64,000 bases of DNA from Mycobacterium seoulense. GTDB lineage: Bacteria; Actinomycetota; Actinomycetes; Mycobacteriales; Mycobacteriaceae. Location of the stretch: the NCBI RefSeq assembly GCF_010731595.1, contig NZ_AP022582.1, positions 1,984,001 to 2,048,000 on the forward strand. Direction: 5' to 3'. The position numbers and the translations under genes were made by a program. Under the pieces are notes generated by a model. The model saw only the letters and a program-made list of their open reading frames with translations. It searched no databases and was not told the DNA's origin. Position 1 is the stretch's first letter, and each line of letters starts with the position of its first letter. Shown in pieces: positions 41,502 through 52,483 of the stretch.

Positions 41502-43454
41502 GTGTGTGGTCTGCTGGCGTTCGTCGCCGCCCCCGACAGTGCCACCGACGACGCTGCCGCGCGGGCCGACGGGGCGATCGCGCGCGCGGCGCACCTGATG
41601 CGCCACCGCGGTCCCGACGAGCCGGGCACGTGGACCGACCCGGGCGCCGACGGATCCGTCGTGTTCGGGTTCAACCGGTTGTCGATCATCGACATCGCGC
41701 ATTCGCACCAGCCGCTGCGGTGGGGGCCGCCGGAGGCGCCCGACCGCTACGTCCTGGTGTTCAACGGCGAGATCTACAACTACCTCGAGCTGCGCGACGA
41801 GCTGGCCACCGCACACGGCGCGGCCTTCGCCACCGACGGCGACGCCGAGGCCATCGTCGCCGGCTACCACTACTGGGGCGCCGACGTGCTCACCAGACTG
41901 CGCGGCATGTTCGCCTTCGCCCTGTGGGATACCGCCACCCTCGAATTATTCTGCGCCCGAGACCCTTTCGGCATCAAGCCGCTGTTCATGGCGACGGGCG
42001 CCGGCGGCACGGCGCTCGCCAGTGAGAAGAAGTGCCTGCTGGACCTGGCGGACCTGGTCGGGTTCGACACCCGCATCGACGACCGGGCCGTGCAGCACTA
42101 CACCGTGCTGCAATACGTGCCCGAGCCCGAGACGCTGCACCGCGGGGTGCGCCGACTGGAGTCGGGCTGCTCCGCGCGGATCCGGCCCGGGCGTCAGCCG
42201 GAGGTCACCCGCTACTTCGTCCCGCGCTTCGCCGCCACGCCGATCACCCGCGACACCGAACAGGCCCGCTACGACGAGATCACCGCCGTGCTCGAGGACT
42301 CGGTGGCCAAGCACATGCGCGCCGACGTCACCGTCGGGGCGTTTCTGTCCGGCGGCATCGACTCCACCGCCATCGCGGCGCTGGCCATCCGGCACAACCC
42401 CAACCTGATCACGTTCACCACCGGTTTCGAGCGGGAGGGCTTCTCCGAGATCGACGTCGCGGTGGCCTCGGCCGAGGCGATCGGCGCCCGCCACATCGCC
42501 AAGGTGGTCCACCCGGACGAGTTCGTCGCCGCCCTGCCCGAGATCGTGTGGTACCTCGACGAGCCGGTGGCCGACCCCGCGCTGGTGCCGCTGTTCTTCG
42601 TCGCCCGCGAGGCCCGCAAGCACGTCAAGGTGGTGCTGTCCGGGGAGGGGGCCGACGAGCTGTTCGGCGGCTACACCATCTACCGGGAGCCGTTGTCGCT
42701 CAAGCCGTTTGACTATCTTCCCCGGCCGCTGCGGCGGTCGATGGGCAAGGTGTCCAAGCCACTGCCGGAGGGCATGCGCGGCAAGAGCCTGCTGCACCGC
42801 GGCTCGCTGACGCTCGAGGAGCGCTACTACGGCAACGCCCGCAGCTTCTCCGACGCGCAGCTGCGCGACGTGCTGCCGGGGTTCCGCGACGAGTGGACGC
42901 ACACCGACGTGACCGCCTCGGTGTACGCGCAGTCGGCCGGCTGGGACCCGGTGGCGCGCATGCAGCACATCGACCTGTTCACCTGGCTGCGCGGCGACAT
43001 CCTGGTCAAGGCGGACAAGATGACGATGGCCAACTCGCTGGAGCTGCGGGTGCCGTTCTTGGACCCCGAGGTCTTCGCCGTCGCCTCGCGACTGCCCGTC
43101 GAGGCCAAGATCACCCGCACCACCACCAAGTACGCGCTGCGCCGGGCCCTGGAGCCCGTCGTCCCCCCGCACGTGCTGAACCGGCCCAAGCTCGGGTTCC
43201 CGGTGCCGATCCGGCACTGGCTGCGTGCCGGCGAGTTGCTGGACTGGGCCTACGGGCTGGTGGCGTCCTCACAGGCCGGTCACCTCGTCGACCTGGCCGC
43301 CGTCCGGCGCATGCTCGACGAGCACCGCAACGGCGCAAGCGATCACAGCCGGCGGCTGTGGACGCTGTTGATCTTCATGCTCTGGCACGCGATCTTCGTC
43401 GAGCACAGCGTGGTGCCGCAGATCAGCGAGCCGCACTACCCCGTGCAGCTCTGA
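41502..43454 (+). CDS. asnB: Glutamine-hydrolysing asparagine synthetase AsnB
   Basis: Forms asparagine (and in mycobacteria also takes part in peptidoglycan DAP amidation or stress-resistance roles reported for the family) from aspartate, glutamine and ATP. GTG at 41502 gives (M)CGLLAFV, which places the glutaminase nucleophile cysteine at position 2 after methionine removal, so the start is certain. A class II glutaminase domain (about 1–230) with RHRGPDEPG and [14 protein letters not shown] is followed by a synthetase domain with the pyrophosphate loop [12 protein letters not shown] and [11 protein letters not shown]. The 650 residues match M. tuberculosis. Confidence 0.95.
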   Translation: MCGLLAFVAAPDSATDDAAARADGAIARAAHLMRHRGPDEPGTWTDPGADGSVVFGFNRLSIIDIAHSHQPLRWGPPEAPDRYVLVFNGEIYNYLELRDELATAHGAAFATDGDAEAIVAGYHYWGADVLTRLRGMFAFALWDTATLELFCARDPFGIKPLFMATGAGGTALASEKKCLLDLADLVGFDTRIDDRAVQHYTVLQYVPEPETLHRGVRRLESGCSARIRPGRQPEVTRYFVPRFAATPITRDTEQARYDEITAVLEDSVAKHMRADVTVGAFLSGGIDSTAIAALAIRHNPNLITFTTGFEREGFSEIDVAVASAEAIGARHIAKVVHPDEFVAALPEIVWYLDEPVADPALVPLFFVAREARKHVKVVLSGEGADELFGGYTIYREPLSLKPFDYLPRPLRRSMGKVSKPLPEGMRGKSLLHRGSLTLEERYYGNARSFSDAQLRDVLPGFRDEWTHTDVTASVYAQSAGWDPVARMQHIDLFTWLRGDILVKADKMTMANSLELRVPFLDPEVFAVASRLPVEAKITRTTTKYALRRALEPVVPPHVLNRPKLGFPVPIRHWLRAGELLDWAYGLVASSQAGHLVDLAAVRRMLDEHRNGASDHSRRLWTLLIFMLWHAIFVEHSVVPQISEPHYPVQL

Positions 43455-43482
43455 GGGTCCTACCGCGAGCCGGGGCGGGAAC

Positions 43483-44475
<993 letters not shown>

Positions 44476-44653
44476 TTAGTAAGGTTATCTAGCTTACGCA
44501 CGCGTCTGGACCGTCGCTGTCTCCACGGTCGGCGCGAAGCGGTGCGCTAGCCTCCCTAGGGAACTCGCTCAAGTCGCCGGGCCACGGCGCTCGGTGGGGG
44601 TATCCCGCACCCAGCCCGTGTATACGTCCCGTCTACCACCGTAGGAGACCACG

Positions 44654-45310
44654 ATGGCAGGTCCGCACTCGCCGAACCACACTGTCGGCGGGAGCGGACC
44701 CAGCGGCCCTGAGCCGCCGGCCCAACCTCGACCGCTCGAGTTCCCCGGAGATCCCCGCGCCGGCGACGCAGCCCCCGCCAATTATGCCGGGCAGCCGCCC
44801 CCGCCGATGCCCTACCCGCGGCGCCGGTCCAAGCGGCGGCTGATCATCGGCGTTCTGCTGGCGGTCGCGGCGGTGGCCGCCCTGACGGTGGCGATCGTGT
44901 ACGGCGTTCGCACCAACGGGGCCAACACCGGCGCCACGTTCTCCGAGGGGGCCGCAAAGACGGCCATCCAGGGGTATCTGGACGCGCTCGACCACCGCGA
45001 CATCGCGGAGATCGAACGCAACGCGCTGTGCGGCATGTACGACGGCGTCCGCGACAAGCGGTCCGACCAGGCGTTGGCCAAGCTGAGCAGCGACGCGTTC
45101 CGCAAGCAGTTTTCCCAGGTCGAGGTGACCTCGATCGACAAGATCGTGTACCTGTCGCAGTACCAGGCGCAGGCGCTGTTCACCATGCGGGTGTCGCCCG
45201 CGGTGGGGGGTCCGCTGCGCGGTGACCTGCAGGGCATCGCCCAGCTGCTCTTTCAGCGGGGGCAGATCATGGTCTGCTCGTACGTGCTGCGCACCGGGGG
45301 CTCGTACTGA
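44654..45310 (+). CDS. Membrane-anchored protein with extracytoplasmic NTF2-like domain (Rv2203 type)
   Basis: A 218-residue protein with a Pro-rich cytoplasmic N terminus of about 55 residues, one membrane helix (LIIGVLLAVAAVAALTVAIVYG) and an external domain (ATFSEGAAKTAIQGYLDALDHRDIAEIERNALCGMYDG) that resembles the NTF2-like folds found in Mce-associated and Rv0361-type proteins. A cysteine pair (CGMYDG and MVCSYVL) may form a disulfide. Function unknown. It stands alone on the plus strand and converges on the IscA-like gene. Confidence 0.82.
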   Translation: MAGPHSPNHTVGGSGPSGPEPPAQPRPLEFPGDPRAGDAAPANYAGQPPPPMPYPRRRSKRRLIIGVLLAVAAVAALTVAIVYGVRTNGANTGATFSEGAAKTAIQGYLDALDHRDIAEIERNALCGMYDGVRDKRSDQALAKLSSDAFRKQFSQVEVTSIDKIVYLSQYQAQALFTMRVSPAVGGPLRGDLQGIAQLLFQRGQIMVCSYVLRTGGSY

Positions 45311-45337
45311 GCGGGCTCCCCGTGCGGGCCTACCCGG

Positions 45338-45694
45338 TCAGTTGAACGAGTCGCCGCAGGCGCACGAACCGGTGGCGTTGGGGTTGTCGATCGTGAAGCC
45401 CTGCTTCTCGATGGTGTCGACGAAATCGATGGACGCGCCTTCGACGTAGGGCGCGCTCATCCGGTCCACCGTCAGCGTCACGCCGCCGAAGTCGGCGGTC
45501 AGGTCGCCGTCCAGCGTCCGGTCGTCGAAGAAGAGGTTGTAGCGCAGCCCCGCGCACCCGCCCGGCTGGACCGCGATGCGCAACGCCAGGTCGTCCCGCC
45601 CCTCCTGGTCCAGCAGGGACTTTGCCTTGGTGGCGGCGGCCTCGGTCAGGATCACGCCGTGCGTCTTGGCGTTCGTCTCGTTTTGCACCGTCAT
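45338..45694 (-). CDS. A-type iron–sulfur cluster carrier (IscA/ErpA-like, Rv2204c)
   Basis: A 118-residue HesB/IscA-family protein. The three conserved cysteines are visible in GGCAGLRY and at the C terminus GSCACGDSFN (CxC), the set that binds an Fe–S cluster. The ATG at 45694 follows GGAGA and gives the same length as M. tuberculosis Rv2204c. It probably delivers clusters to enzymes such as the radical-SAM enzyme LipA and respiratory complexes; that is inference from family roles. It converges on the Rv2203-type gene and starts 100 bp from the glycerate kinase stop. Confidence 0.92.
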   Translation of the reverse strand: MTVQNETNAKTHGVILTEAAATKAKSLLDQEGRDDLALRIAVQPGGCAGLRYNLFFDDRTLDGDLTADFGGVTLTVDRMSAPYVEGASIDFVDTIEKQGFTIDNPNATGSCACGDSFN

Positions 45695-45794
45695 TGCTTC
45701 TCCTACGTGCCTCATCGTTGGGTGGGTTCGTTCAGGTCGAGCCGGGGTGGTCTCGCGTTAGGCGGCCCAATCCGCCCGGAAAAAGCCCACTGCA

Positions 45795-46874
45795 TCAACG
45801 GTACCTTGACGGACCGCTATTCCCGAGTCGCGCCGCCACCACCGAGGCCAGCCCCATGAGCTGGTTGGCCGCGTCGGCCTGCGCCAGCCGCACCGATCCG
45901 GCGTGATCGGCGATGGACAGGGCGGCCATGATGCCCGCCGAGCGCACCGTGGCGTTGTCCAGGCCGACCTGACCTGCCAGCACGATCACCGGCAGTCCCC
46001 GCGGCCGGGCCGCATCGGCGAGAAAGCCCACCACCTTGCCGTGCAGCGACTGCTCGTCGAAGCGGCCCTCCCCGGTGACGATCAACTCCGCCGTGTCCAG
46101 ATCGTCGGCCAACCGGGTGTGATGGGCGATGATCGCCGCCCCCGACTCGCAGCGGCCGCCCAGTGCCAGCAGACCGGCGCCGATGCCGCCGGCGGCGGCC
46201 GCGCCCGGTTCCGCGCTCACGTCGCGTCCGGCGACGGCTTCCAGGATGAGCGCCCACGCCTGCAGGCGGACTTCCAGAGCCGCGACGGTGACCGTGTCCG
46301 CGCCCTTCTGCGGCCCGAAGACCCTGGCCGCCCCCCACGGCCCGAGCAGGGGATATTCGGTGTCGGAGGCGGCGATGAGCTCCACGTTGCCCAGTTGGCG
46401 GCGGGCGGAATCCAGGCCGCCGAGCTCGGCGATCATGCCCTGCCCGCCGTCGGTGCAGGCGCTGCCGCCCAACCCGATCACGATCCGCGTCGCCCCGGCC
46501 CGCATCGCCTCGGCGATCAGCTGGCCCACTCCCCTGCTGTGGGCAGCCATCGCCGTCTCCGGGGTGGGCGGACCGCCCAGCAGGGCCAGGCCGCACGCCT
46601 GCGCGCATTCCAGGTAGGCGGTCGTCGTCGCGGGGTCGAACAGCCACTGCGCTTCGACCATGGTGGACAGCGGCCCGGACACCCGCAGGCGCCGCGTCTT
46701 GCCCCCCAATCGGCTGGCGAGCACCTCGAGGAAGCCGGGCCCGCCGTCGGACTGCGGGGCGACGATGAACCGGTCGCCCGGACGGGACCGGGTCCACCCC
46801 GTCGCGATGGCCGCCGCGGCCTCCACGGCCGTCATGCTGTCGCCATAGCAATCCGGGGCCACCAGGACGAGCAT
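45795..46874 (-). CDS. Glycerate kinase (GlxK/GarK family)
   Basis: A 359-residue kinase of the glycerate kinase family. [22 protein letters not shown] is the typical N-terminal signature (usually D-S/K-F-K-G; here Y-G-D-S), [11 protein letters not shown] and [19 protein letters not shown] follow, and [22 protein letters not shown] is the conserved C-terminal block. The ATG at 46874 matches the M. tuberculosis length (358); the frame remains open to 46949 through a low-complexity stretch. It would phosphorylate glycerate for entry into central metabolism. Confidence 0.88.
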   Translation of the reverse strand: MLVLVAPDCYGDSMTAVEAAAAIATGWTRSRPGDRFIVAPQSDGGPGFLEVLASRLGGKTRRLRVSGPLSTMVEAQWLFDPATTTAYLECAQACGLALLGGPPTPETAMAAHSRGVGQLIAEAMRAGATRIVIGLGGSACTDGGQGMIAELGGLDSARRQLGNVELIAASDTEYPLLGPWGAARVFGPQKGADTVTVAALEVRLQAWALILEAVAGRDVSAEPGAAAAGGIGAGLLALGGRCESGAAIIAHHTRLADDLDTAELIVTGEGRFDEQSLHGKVVGFLADAARPRGLPVIVLAGQVGLDNATVRSAGIMAALSIADHAGSVRLAQADAANQLMGLASVVAARLGNSGPSRYR

Positions 46875-47065
46875 GGCGGGCAGCTGCAGGCGGCCGGGAG
46901 CGAGGCCAAAGGCGGCATCATCCGAGGCCGTCGACCCGTCGTCCATCACAGGCAGCCGTTCATCACTGGTAAGAGTAGGGCCAAGTGAGGCGCTGACGCA
47001 GGTCTAATAGCGAGGCATTCCAAGCCAATTCCGGGACCGGCCGTGGGCGAAGTAACCTGGCCCCT

Positions 47066-47746
47066 GTGAAGTTGATGGGCCGTAAGAAGGGCCAGGACGA
47101 CCTTGACGAGGGCGCGGCGGCGCTCGACGCCGCCGGAGCCGCAGAAGCGACCTCTCGGGGCCCGCGTGGGACGAGCCCGAAGGGCCGCCCCACGCCCAAA
47201 CGCAGCGAAGCGCGGCGCACCGCGCGCAAGGGCCCGGTCGCGCCCGCACCGATGACCGCGTCGGAGGCGCGGGCCCGCCGCAAATCGTTGGCCGGCCCCA
47301 AGCTCAGCCGCGAGGAGCGCAAGGCCGACCGCGCCGCCAGCCGCGCGAAGATGGCCAATCGCCGGGAGCGCATGATGGCCGGTGACGAGGCATACCTGTT
47401 GCCGCGGGACCAGGGGCCGATCCGGCGCTACGTGCGCGACGTGGTGGATTCCCGGCGCAACCTGCTGGGCCTGTTCATGCCCGCGACGCTGTTCTTGATG
47501 TTCGCGATGTTCACCACCCCGCAGCTGCAGCTCTACGTCTCCCCGGCGATGCTGCTGCTGATGGGCGTGATGATGGTCGACGGGCTACTCCTGGGCCGCA
47601 AGGTGAACAAGCTGGTGGACACGAAGTTCCCGGAGAACACCGAAAGCCGTTGGAAGCTGGGCCTGTACGCTGCCAGCCGGGCGTCGCAGATGCGGCGGTT
47701 GCGCACGCCGCGGCCCCAGGTCAAGCGCGGCAGCGATGTCGGTTAG
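47066..47746 (+). CDS. DUF3043 membrane protein (Rv2206 type)
   Basis: A 226-residue protein: a highly charged, Arg/Lys/Ala-rich cytoplasmic N terminus of about 110 residues, then RRYVRDVVDSRRNLLGLFMP leading into two membrane helices (LGLFMPATLFLMFAMFT and YVSPAMLLLMGVMMVDGLLLG) and a basic C terminus ending RMRRLRTPRPQVKRGSDVG-like sequence. Function unknown; the family is actinobacterial. GTG start at 47066. It lies 26 bp upstream of cobU on the same strand and may share its transcript. Confidence 0.85.
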   Translation: MKLMGRKKGQDDLDEGAAALDAAGAAEATSRGPRGTSPKGRPTPKRSEARRTARKGPVAPAPMTASEARARRKSLAGPKLSREERKADRAASRAKMANRRERMMAGDEAYLLPRDQGPIRRYVRDVVDSRRNLLGLFMPATLFLMFAMFTTPQLQLYVSPAMLLLMGVMMVDGLLLGRKVNKLVDTKFPENTESRWKLGLYAASRASQMRRLRTPRPQVKRGSDVG

Positions 47747-47772
47747 ACATCGCCGGAAAGCCGCCTGAGCGG

Positions 47773-48309
47773 GTGCGCACGCTGGTGCTCGGCGGGATCC
47801 GGTCGGGCAAATCCCGGTGGGCGGAGGACGCCATCGCCGAGGCGCTGCCGGCCGGCCAACCGGTGTGCTACCTGGCCCCGGGGCCGACGGGTGCGGGCGA
47901 CGCGGCCTGGGCCGACCGGGTCGCCGAGCACCGCAGCCGCCGGCCGGGGCATTGGTCGACGGTCGAAACCGACGACGTCGCAAGCCAGCTGCGCGGGGCG
48001 CCGGACACCCCGACTCTCGTCGACGACCTGGGCGCCTGGCTGACCGGCGCGCTCGACCGCCACGGCGGGTGGGACGGCGGGTCGGTGGCGGCCCCGGTCC
48101 GCGACCTGCTCGCCGCGATCGACGCGTTCAGCTCCACGTTGGTTCTCGTCAGCCCGGAGGTCGGGCTGACCGTCGTCCCGGCCACCGCGTCCGGGCGCCG
48201 GTTCGCCGACGAACTGGGCGGCCTCAACCAGCGCGTCGCCGACGTGTGCGACCGGGTGGTCCTGGTGGTGGCCGGGCAGGCGGTGCCGATCAAGCCGTCG
48301 GGGACCTGA
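47773..48309 (+). CDS. cobU: Bifunctional adenosylcobinamide kinase/guanylyltransferase CobU
   Basis: Activates adenosylcobinamide for nucleotide-loop assembly in cobalamin synthesis. The 178 residues begin [18 protein letters not shown], with the Walker A of the kinase; [11 protein letters not shown] and [33 protein letters not shown] are diagnostic for CobU. The GTG at 47773 fits the family length. Its stop overlaps the cobT start (TGATG), so cobU-cobT-cobS form a coupled cluster. In M. tuberculosis cobU sits elsewhere (Rv0254c), so this is a different layout. Confidence 0.93.
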   Translation: MRTLVLGGIRSGKSRWAEDAIAEALPAGQPVCYLAPGPTGAGDAAWADRVAEHRSRRPGHWSTVETDDVASQLRGAPDTPTLVDDLGAWLTGALDRHGGWDGGSVAAPVRDLLAAIDAFSSTLVLVSPEVGLTVVPATASGRRFADELGGLNQRVADVCDRVVLVVAGQAVPIKPSGT

Positions 48310-49361
48310 TGGAATTCGCCCCGGTATCGCCGCCCGATGCGGGCGTCGCCGCTGCGGCCCGCGCCCGCCAGGACACCCTGACCAAGCCGAGGGGCGCGCT
48401 GGGCCGCCTCGAGGACCTGTCGGTGTGGCTCGCCTCATGCCAGGGGCATTGCCCGCCGAGACAATTCGAGCGCGCCCGGGTGGTGGTGTTCGCCGGTGAC
48501 CACGGGGTCGCCCGGTCCGGGGTATCGGCCTACCCGCCGGAGGTGACGGCCCAGATGGTCGCCAACTTCGAAGCCGGCGGCGCGGCGATCAACGTGCTGG
48601 CCGATGTCGCGGGCGCGACGGTGCGGGTCGCGGATCTGGCGGTGGCGGGCGATGGGCCGACGGACCGGATCGGCGCCCACAAGGTGCGGCGCGGCAGCGG
48701 CGACATCACCGTCGAGGACGCGCTGACCCATGACGAGACCGTCGCCGCGATCACCGCGGGCCGGGCCATCGCCGACGAGGAAGTCGACTCCGGCGCCGAC
48801 CTGCTGATCGCCGGGGACATGGGGATCGGCAACACCACCCCGGCCGCGGTCCTGGTGGCGGCGCTGACGAACGCCGAACCGGTCGCGGTGGTGGGCTTCG
48901 GCACCGGGATCGACGACGCCGGATGGGCGCGCAAGACGGCCGCGGTGCGCGATGCCCTGTTCCGGGCGCGGCAGGTGCTGCCCGACCCGGTGGCGCTGCT
49001 GCGCTGCGGCGGCGGCGCCGACCTGGCCGCGCTGGCGGGGTTCTGCGCGCAGGCCGCGGTGCGGCGCACCCCGCTGCTGCTCGACGGGATGGCGGTGACG
49101 GCCGCCGCGTTGGTCGCCGAGCGGCTGGCTCCCGGCGCGCGGCTGTGGTGGCAGGCCGGTCATCGGTCCACCGAGCCGGGCCATGCCCTGGCGCTGACCG
49201 AGCTCGGCCTGGAGCCGATCCTGGATCTGCGGATGCGGCTGGGTGAGGGCAGCGGCGCCGCGCTGGCGCTGCCGGTGCTGCGCGCCGCGGTGGCCACGCT
49301 GTCGTCGATGGCGACGTTCGCGCAGGCGGGCGTGTCCGACCGGGCCGCTCCCGCGCCGTGA
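48309..49361 (+). CDS. cobT: Nicotinate-nucleotide–dimethylbenzimidazole phosphoribosyltransferase CobT
   Basis: Makes alpha-ribazole phosphate, the lower-ligand precursor of cobalamin. The 350 residues carry [64 protein letters not shown] and the C-terminal [20 protein letters not shown], with the catalytic glutamate in that last block. The ATG at 48309 overlaps the cobU stop. Followed by cobS with a 4-bp overlap. All three loop-assembly enzymes are thus in one operon. Confidence 0.95.
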   Translation: MEFAPVSPPDAGVAAAARARQDTLTKPRGALGRLEDLSVWLASCQGHCPPRQFERARVVVFAGDHGVARSGVSAYPPEVTAQMVANFEAGGAAINVLADVAGATVRVADLAVAGDGPTDRIGAHKVRRGSGDITVEDALTHDETVAAITAGRAIADEEVDSGADLLIAGDMGIGNTTPAAVLVAALTNAEPVAVVGFGTGIDDAGWARKTAAVRDALFRARQVLPDPVALLRCGGGADLAALAGFCAQAAVRRTPLLLDGMAVTAAALVAERLAPGARLWWQAGHRSTEPGHALALTELGLEPILDLRMRLGEGSGAALALPVLRAAVATLSSMATFAQAGVSDRAAPAP

Positions 49362-50116
49362 TGCGTTCGCTGGCAACGGCTTTCGCGTTCGGCACGGTGC
49401 TGCCGTTGCCGCGTGTGCGCAACGCTGCAATGGGTCGCGGCGCCATGACGGCGCTGCCCGTGGTGGGCGCCGTCCTGGGCGCCTTGGCCGCGGCCGTGAC
49501 GTGGGGCGGGGCGTGGGCGTTCGGGGCGTCCAGCCCGCTGTCCGGGCTGCTCGCGGTCGCGGCGCTGCTGCTGGCCACCCGTGGCCTGCACATCGACGGG
49601 GTGGCCGATACGGCCGACGGCCTGGGCTGTTACGGGCCGCCGCAGCGCGCGCTGGCGGTGATGCGCGACGGCTCGACCGGGCCGTTCGGCGCGGCGGCCG
49701 TCGCCGTGGTGATCGCGCTGCAGGGGCTGGCCTTCGCCGCGCTCGGGGCGGCGGGCAGGCCCGGAATCGTCGGCATCGCGATGACGGTGTTCGCCGGCCG
49801 GGTGGCCGGGGTGCTGGCCAGTCGCCGGTCGGTGCCGGCGGCCGCGGGCAGTGCCCTGGGGGTGCGGGTCGCGGGCAGCCAGCCCGGGGCCGTGGTGGCG
49901 GCCTGGGTCGCGTTGCTGCTCGCCGCCTCGCTGGCCGCCGGTCCGCGGCCGTGGCAGGGGCCGGCGGCCATGCTGGCGGGCCTGTGCTGCGGCGCGGTGT
50001 TGGTGCGGCACTGCGTGCGCCGCTTCGGCGGCATCACCGGTGACGTGCTGGGCGCCGCCATCGAGCTGACCACGACGGTGAGCGCCGTGGCGCTCGCCGG
50101 ATTGGTGCGGTTCTAG
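49358..50116 (+). CDS. cobS: Adenosylcobinamide-GDP ribazoletransferase CobS
   Basis: Integral membrane cobalamin-5-phosphate synthase, joining alpha-ribazole to adenosylcobinamide-GDP. The 252 residues have six or more helices and the family motif [37 protein letters not shown] with its metal-binding aspartates. The GTG at 49358 overlaps the cobT stop as GTGATG; ATG at 49361 is an equally possible start one codon in. It ends the cobU-cobT-cobS operon and converges on ilvE across a strong hairpin. Confidence 0.93.
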   Translation: MMRSLATAFAFGTVLPLPRVRNAAMGRGAMTALPVVGAVLGALAAAVTWGGAWAFGASSPLSGLLAVAALLLATRGLHIDGVADTADGLGCYGPPQRALAVMRDGSTGPFGAAAVAVVIALQGLAFAALGAAGRPGIVGIAMTVFAGRVAGVLASRRSVPAAAGSALGVRVAGSQPGAVVAAWVALLLAASLAAGPRPWQGPAAMLAGLCCGAVLVRHCVRRFGGITGDVLGAAIELTTTVSAVALAGLVRF

Positions 50117-50126
50117 CCGCGAGCAC

Positions 50127-50160
50127 CCGGGCGGCCGGGCGCTCGGGCCCGGCGGCCCGG
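50127..50160. terminator. Hairpin between convergent cobS and ilvE
   Basis: A 14-bp stem with one mismatch (50127–50140 pairing with 50147–50160) and a 6-nt loop lies 11 bp after the cobS stop and 26 bp beyond the ilvE stop on the opposite strand. There is no T-tract on either strand, so it would be a mycobacterial-type GC-hairpin terminator serving both directions. Confidence 0.5.
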
Positions 50161-50185
50161 CTGGACGGGCGTTCGGGCGAGAAGA

Positions 50186-51292
50186 TCAGCCCAGCCGGGC
50201 CATCCAGCCGTGCGTGTCGGCGAAGGTGCCCCGCTGGATCCCGGTCAACGTGTCGCGCAGCGCCATCGTCACCTCACCGGGCTGGCCGTCGGCGACGGTG
50301 AACTCGGTGTCGCCGTACTTGACGCGCGAGACCGGGGTGATGACGGCGGCGGTGCCGCAGGCGAACACCTCGGTGATCTCGCCGGCGGCCGCCTTCTTCT
50401 GCCACTCGTCGATGTCGATCTTGCGTTCCTCGACGGAGAATCCAGCGTCAATCGCCAACTGCAGCAACGAATCCCGGGTGATGCCCGGCAACAGCGAACC
50501 GGACAGTTCCGGGGTGACCAACCGCGCCGACCCGCCGCTGCCGAACACGAAGAAGATGTTCATGCCGCCCATCTCTTCGACGAAGCGACGTTCGACGGCG
50601 TCCAGCCACACCACCTGGTCACACCCGTGCGCGGCGGCCTCGGCCTGCGCCAGCAGCGAGGCGGCGTAATTGCCACCGAACTTGGCCGCACCGGTGCCGC
50701 CGGGACTGGCCCGCACGTAGTCCGTCGACACCCAGACGGTGACGGGGTTGATGCCGCCCCTGAAATACGCCCCGGCCGGCGAGGCGATCAGCAGGTAGCG
50801 GTACCGCTTGGACGGCCGCACGCCCAGTCCGGGCTCGGTGGCGATGATGAACGGGCGCAGATACAACGCCTCTTCGCCCCCGGCGCCGGGAACCCAGGCC
50901 TTGTCGACGGCGATGAGCTGACACAGCGAGCCCATGAACAGGTCATCGGGCAGCTCGGGCATCGCGAGCCGCCGCGCCGAGGACCGCATCCGCGCGGCGT
51001 TGGCCTCGGCGCGAAACGACACGACCGAACCGTCGGCCCAGCGGTAGGCCTTGAGCCCTTCGAAGATCTCCTGCGCGTAGTGCAGCACGATCGCCGACGG
51101 GTCCAGCTCTATCGGGCCGTACGGGATGACCCGCGCGTTGTGCCAGCCCCGCTCCTCGTCGTAATCGATCGACACCATGTGGTCGGTGAAGTACTTGCCG
51201 AATCCGGGCTCGGCCAGGATGGATTCACGGTCGGCGTCGGTCACCGGATGGGCCGAGCGGGAAACCGTGAACTCGAGGGAGCCGCTGGTCAT
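50186..51292 (-). CDS. ilvE: Branched-chain amino acid aminotransferase IlvE
   Basis: PLP enzyme that makes leucine, isoleucine and valine from their keto acids (and in mycobacteria also methionine by ketomethiobutyrate recycling). The 368 residues equal the M. tuberculosis protein. Class IV features: [26 protein letters not shown], the PLP lysine in [18 protein letters not shown], and [13 protein letters not shown]. The ATG at 51292 yields [12 protein letters not shown]; an open stretch upstream to 51388 overlaps gcvT and is not family sequence. It lies 52 bp downstream of gcvT. Confidence 0.96.
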   Translation of the reverse strand: MTSGSLEFTVSRSAHPVTDADRESILAEPGFGKYFTDHMVSIDYDEERGWHNARVIPYGPIELDPSAIVLHYAQEIFEGLKAYRWADGSVVSFRAEANAARMRSSARRLAMPELPDDLFMGSLCQLIAVDKAWVPGAGGEEALYLRPFIIATEPGLGVRPSKRYRYLLIASPAGAYFRGGINPVTVWVSTDYVRASPGGTGAAKFGGNYAASLLAQAEAAAHGCDQVVWLDAVERRFVEEMGGMNIFFVFGSGGSARLVTPELSGSLLPGITRDSLLQLAIDAGFSVEERKIDIDEWQKKAAAGEITEVFACGTAAVITPVSRVKYGDTEFTVADGQPGEVTMALRDTLTGIQRGTFADTHGWMARLG

Positions 51293-51344
51293 GGCGTGAT
51301 TGTATATCCGCCTGCGACCGGGCTTTTCACCCGAACCTGCGGCA

Positions 51345-52442
51345 CTACCGGGTCTTCGCTTCGACGAAGGGCGGCCGCACGACCTCACACTCGGCGGCGC
51401 GCCCGCGGATGTCGACGGTGACTCGGTGGCCGTCCTCGACCCCGGCGCCGGCGTCGATCAGCGCCAGCCCGATCCCGACTTGCAGCGTCGGGGAGAACGT
51501 CCCCGACGTGGTGACCCCCACCGGCGTCTCGCCGGCGAGCACCGTCAGCCCGGGGCGCAGCACACCGCGGCCGACCATCCGCAGCCCGCGCAGCAGCCGC
51601 CGCGGCCCCGCCGCCTTCTCCGCCAGCAGCGCGTCGCGGCCGAAGAACGCGTCCTTCTTCCAGCCGATCGCCCACCCGCATCGGGCCTGCAGCGGCGAAA
51701 TGTCGCGCGCCAGTTCATGCCCGTGCAGCGGGTAACCCATCTCGGTGCGCAGCGTGTCGCGGGCGCCCAGGCCCGCCGGCTCGCCGCCGGCGGCGGCAAC
51801 GGCGGCGGCCAGCGCGTCGAACACCACACCCGAGGATTCCCACGGCGGTAGCAGCTCGTAGCCGTGTTCTCCGGTGTAGCCGGTCCGGCACACCCGCACC
51901 GGCACCCCGGCGTAGGAGGCGTCGGCATAGCCCATGTAGTCCATGTCGGTGGGCAGGCCCAGCTCGCCGAGCACGCCGGCCGATCGCGGGCCCTGCACCG
52001 CCAGCACCGCATAGGAGCGATGCTCGTTGGTGATCGTCAGGCCGGCGGGGGCCACCGCCCGCAGCGCCTCGACCACCGCGGCGGTGTTCGCCGCGTTGGG
52101 CACCAGAAAGATCTCGTCGTCGCCGACGTAGTAGGCGATCAAGTCGTCGATGACGCCCCCGGATTCGGTGCAACACAAGGTGTATTGCGCCTTGCCCGGC
52201 CCGATGCGGCTCAGGTCGTTGGTGAGCGTCGAGTTGACGAATGCGGCGGCACCCGGCCCGCGGATCGACGCCTTGCCGAGGTGGCTGACGTCGAACAGTC
52301 CGACCGCGTTGCGGGTGGCGTTGTGCTCGCTGACGGTGCCGGCGTACGACACCGGCATCAGCCACCCGCCGAACTCGGCGAAACTGGCCCCCAGGTCGCG
52401 GTGGCGGTCTTCCAACGGGCCATGCTGCAGGTCATCGGTCAC
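51345..52442 (-). CDS. gcvT: Glycine cleavage system T protein (aminomethyltransferase)
   Basis: Tetrahydrofolate-dependent aminomethyltransferase of the glycine cleavage system. The 365 residues show [65 protein letters not shown] and [18 protein letters not shown], with the conserved Asp/folate contacts. The GTG at 52442 is used. In this family the other glycine cleavage genes are elsewhere in the genome. It is divergent from the adenylate cyclase gene (41-bp gap), so the two promoters overlap or one is leaderless. Confidence 0.95.
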   Translation of the reverse strand: MTDDLQHGPLEDRHRDLGASFAEFGGWLMPVSYAGTVSEHNATRNAVGLFDVSHLGKASIRGPGAAAFVNSTLTNDLSRIGPGKAQYTLCCTESGGVIDDLIAYYVGDDEIFLVPNAANTAAVVEALRAVAPAGLTITNEHRSYAVLAVQGPRSAGVLGELGLPTDMDYMGYADASYAGVPVRVCRTGYTGEHGYELLPPWESSGVVFDALAAAVAAAGGEPAGLGARDTLRTEMGYPLHGHELARDISPLQARCGWAIGWKKDAFFGRDALLAEKAAGPRRLLRGLRMVGRGVLRPGLTVLAGETPVGVTTSGTFSPTLQVGIGLALIDAGAGVEDGHRVTVDIRGRAAECEVVRPPFVEAKTR

Positions 52443-52483
52443 GACGGTTCACCCTAATCGCGGGTGCTGGCACACTTGGGTGG

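Noticed and set aside
44479..44497. IdeR-like palindrome (GTAAG…CTTAC) upstream of adoK
   Set aside because: Only 10 of 19 positions fit the iron box by my count, and the arms pair over just five bases.
47747..47772. Cobalamin riboswitch before cobU
   Set aside because: The gap to the upstream gene is only 26 bp, far too short for the roughly 200-nt element.
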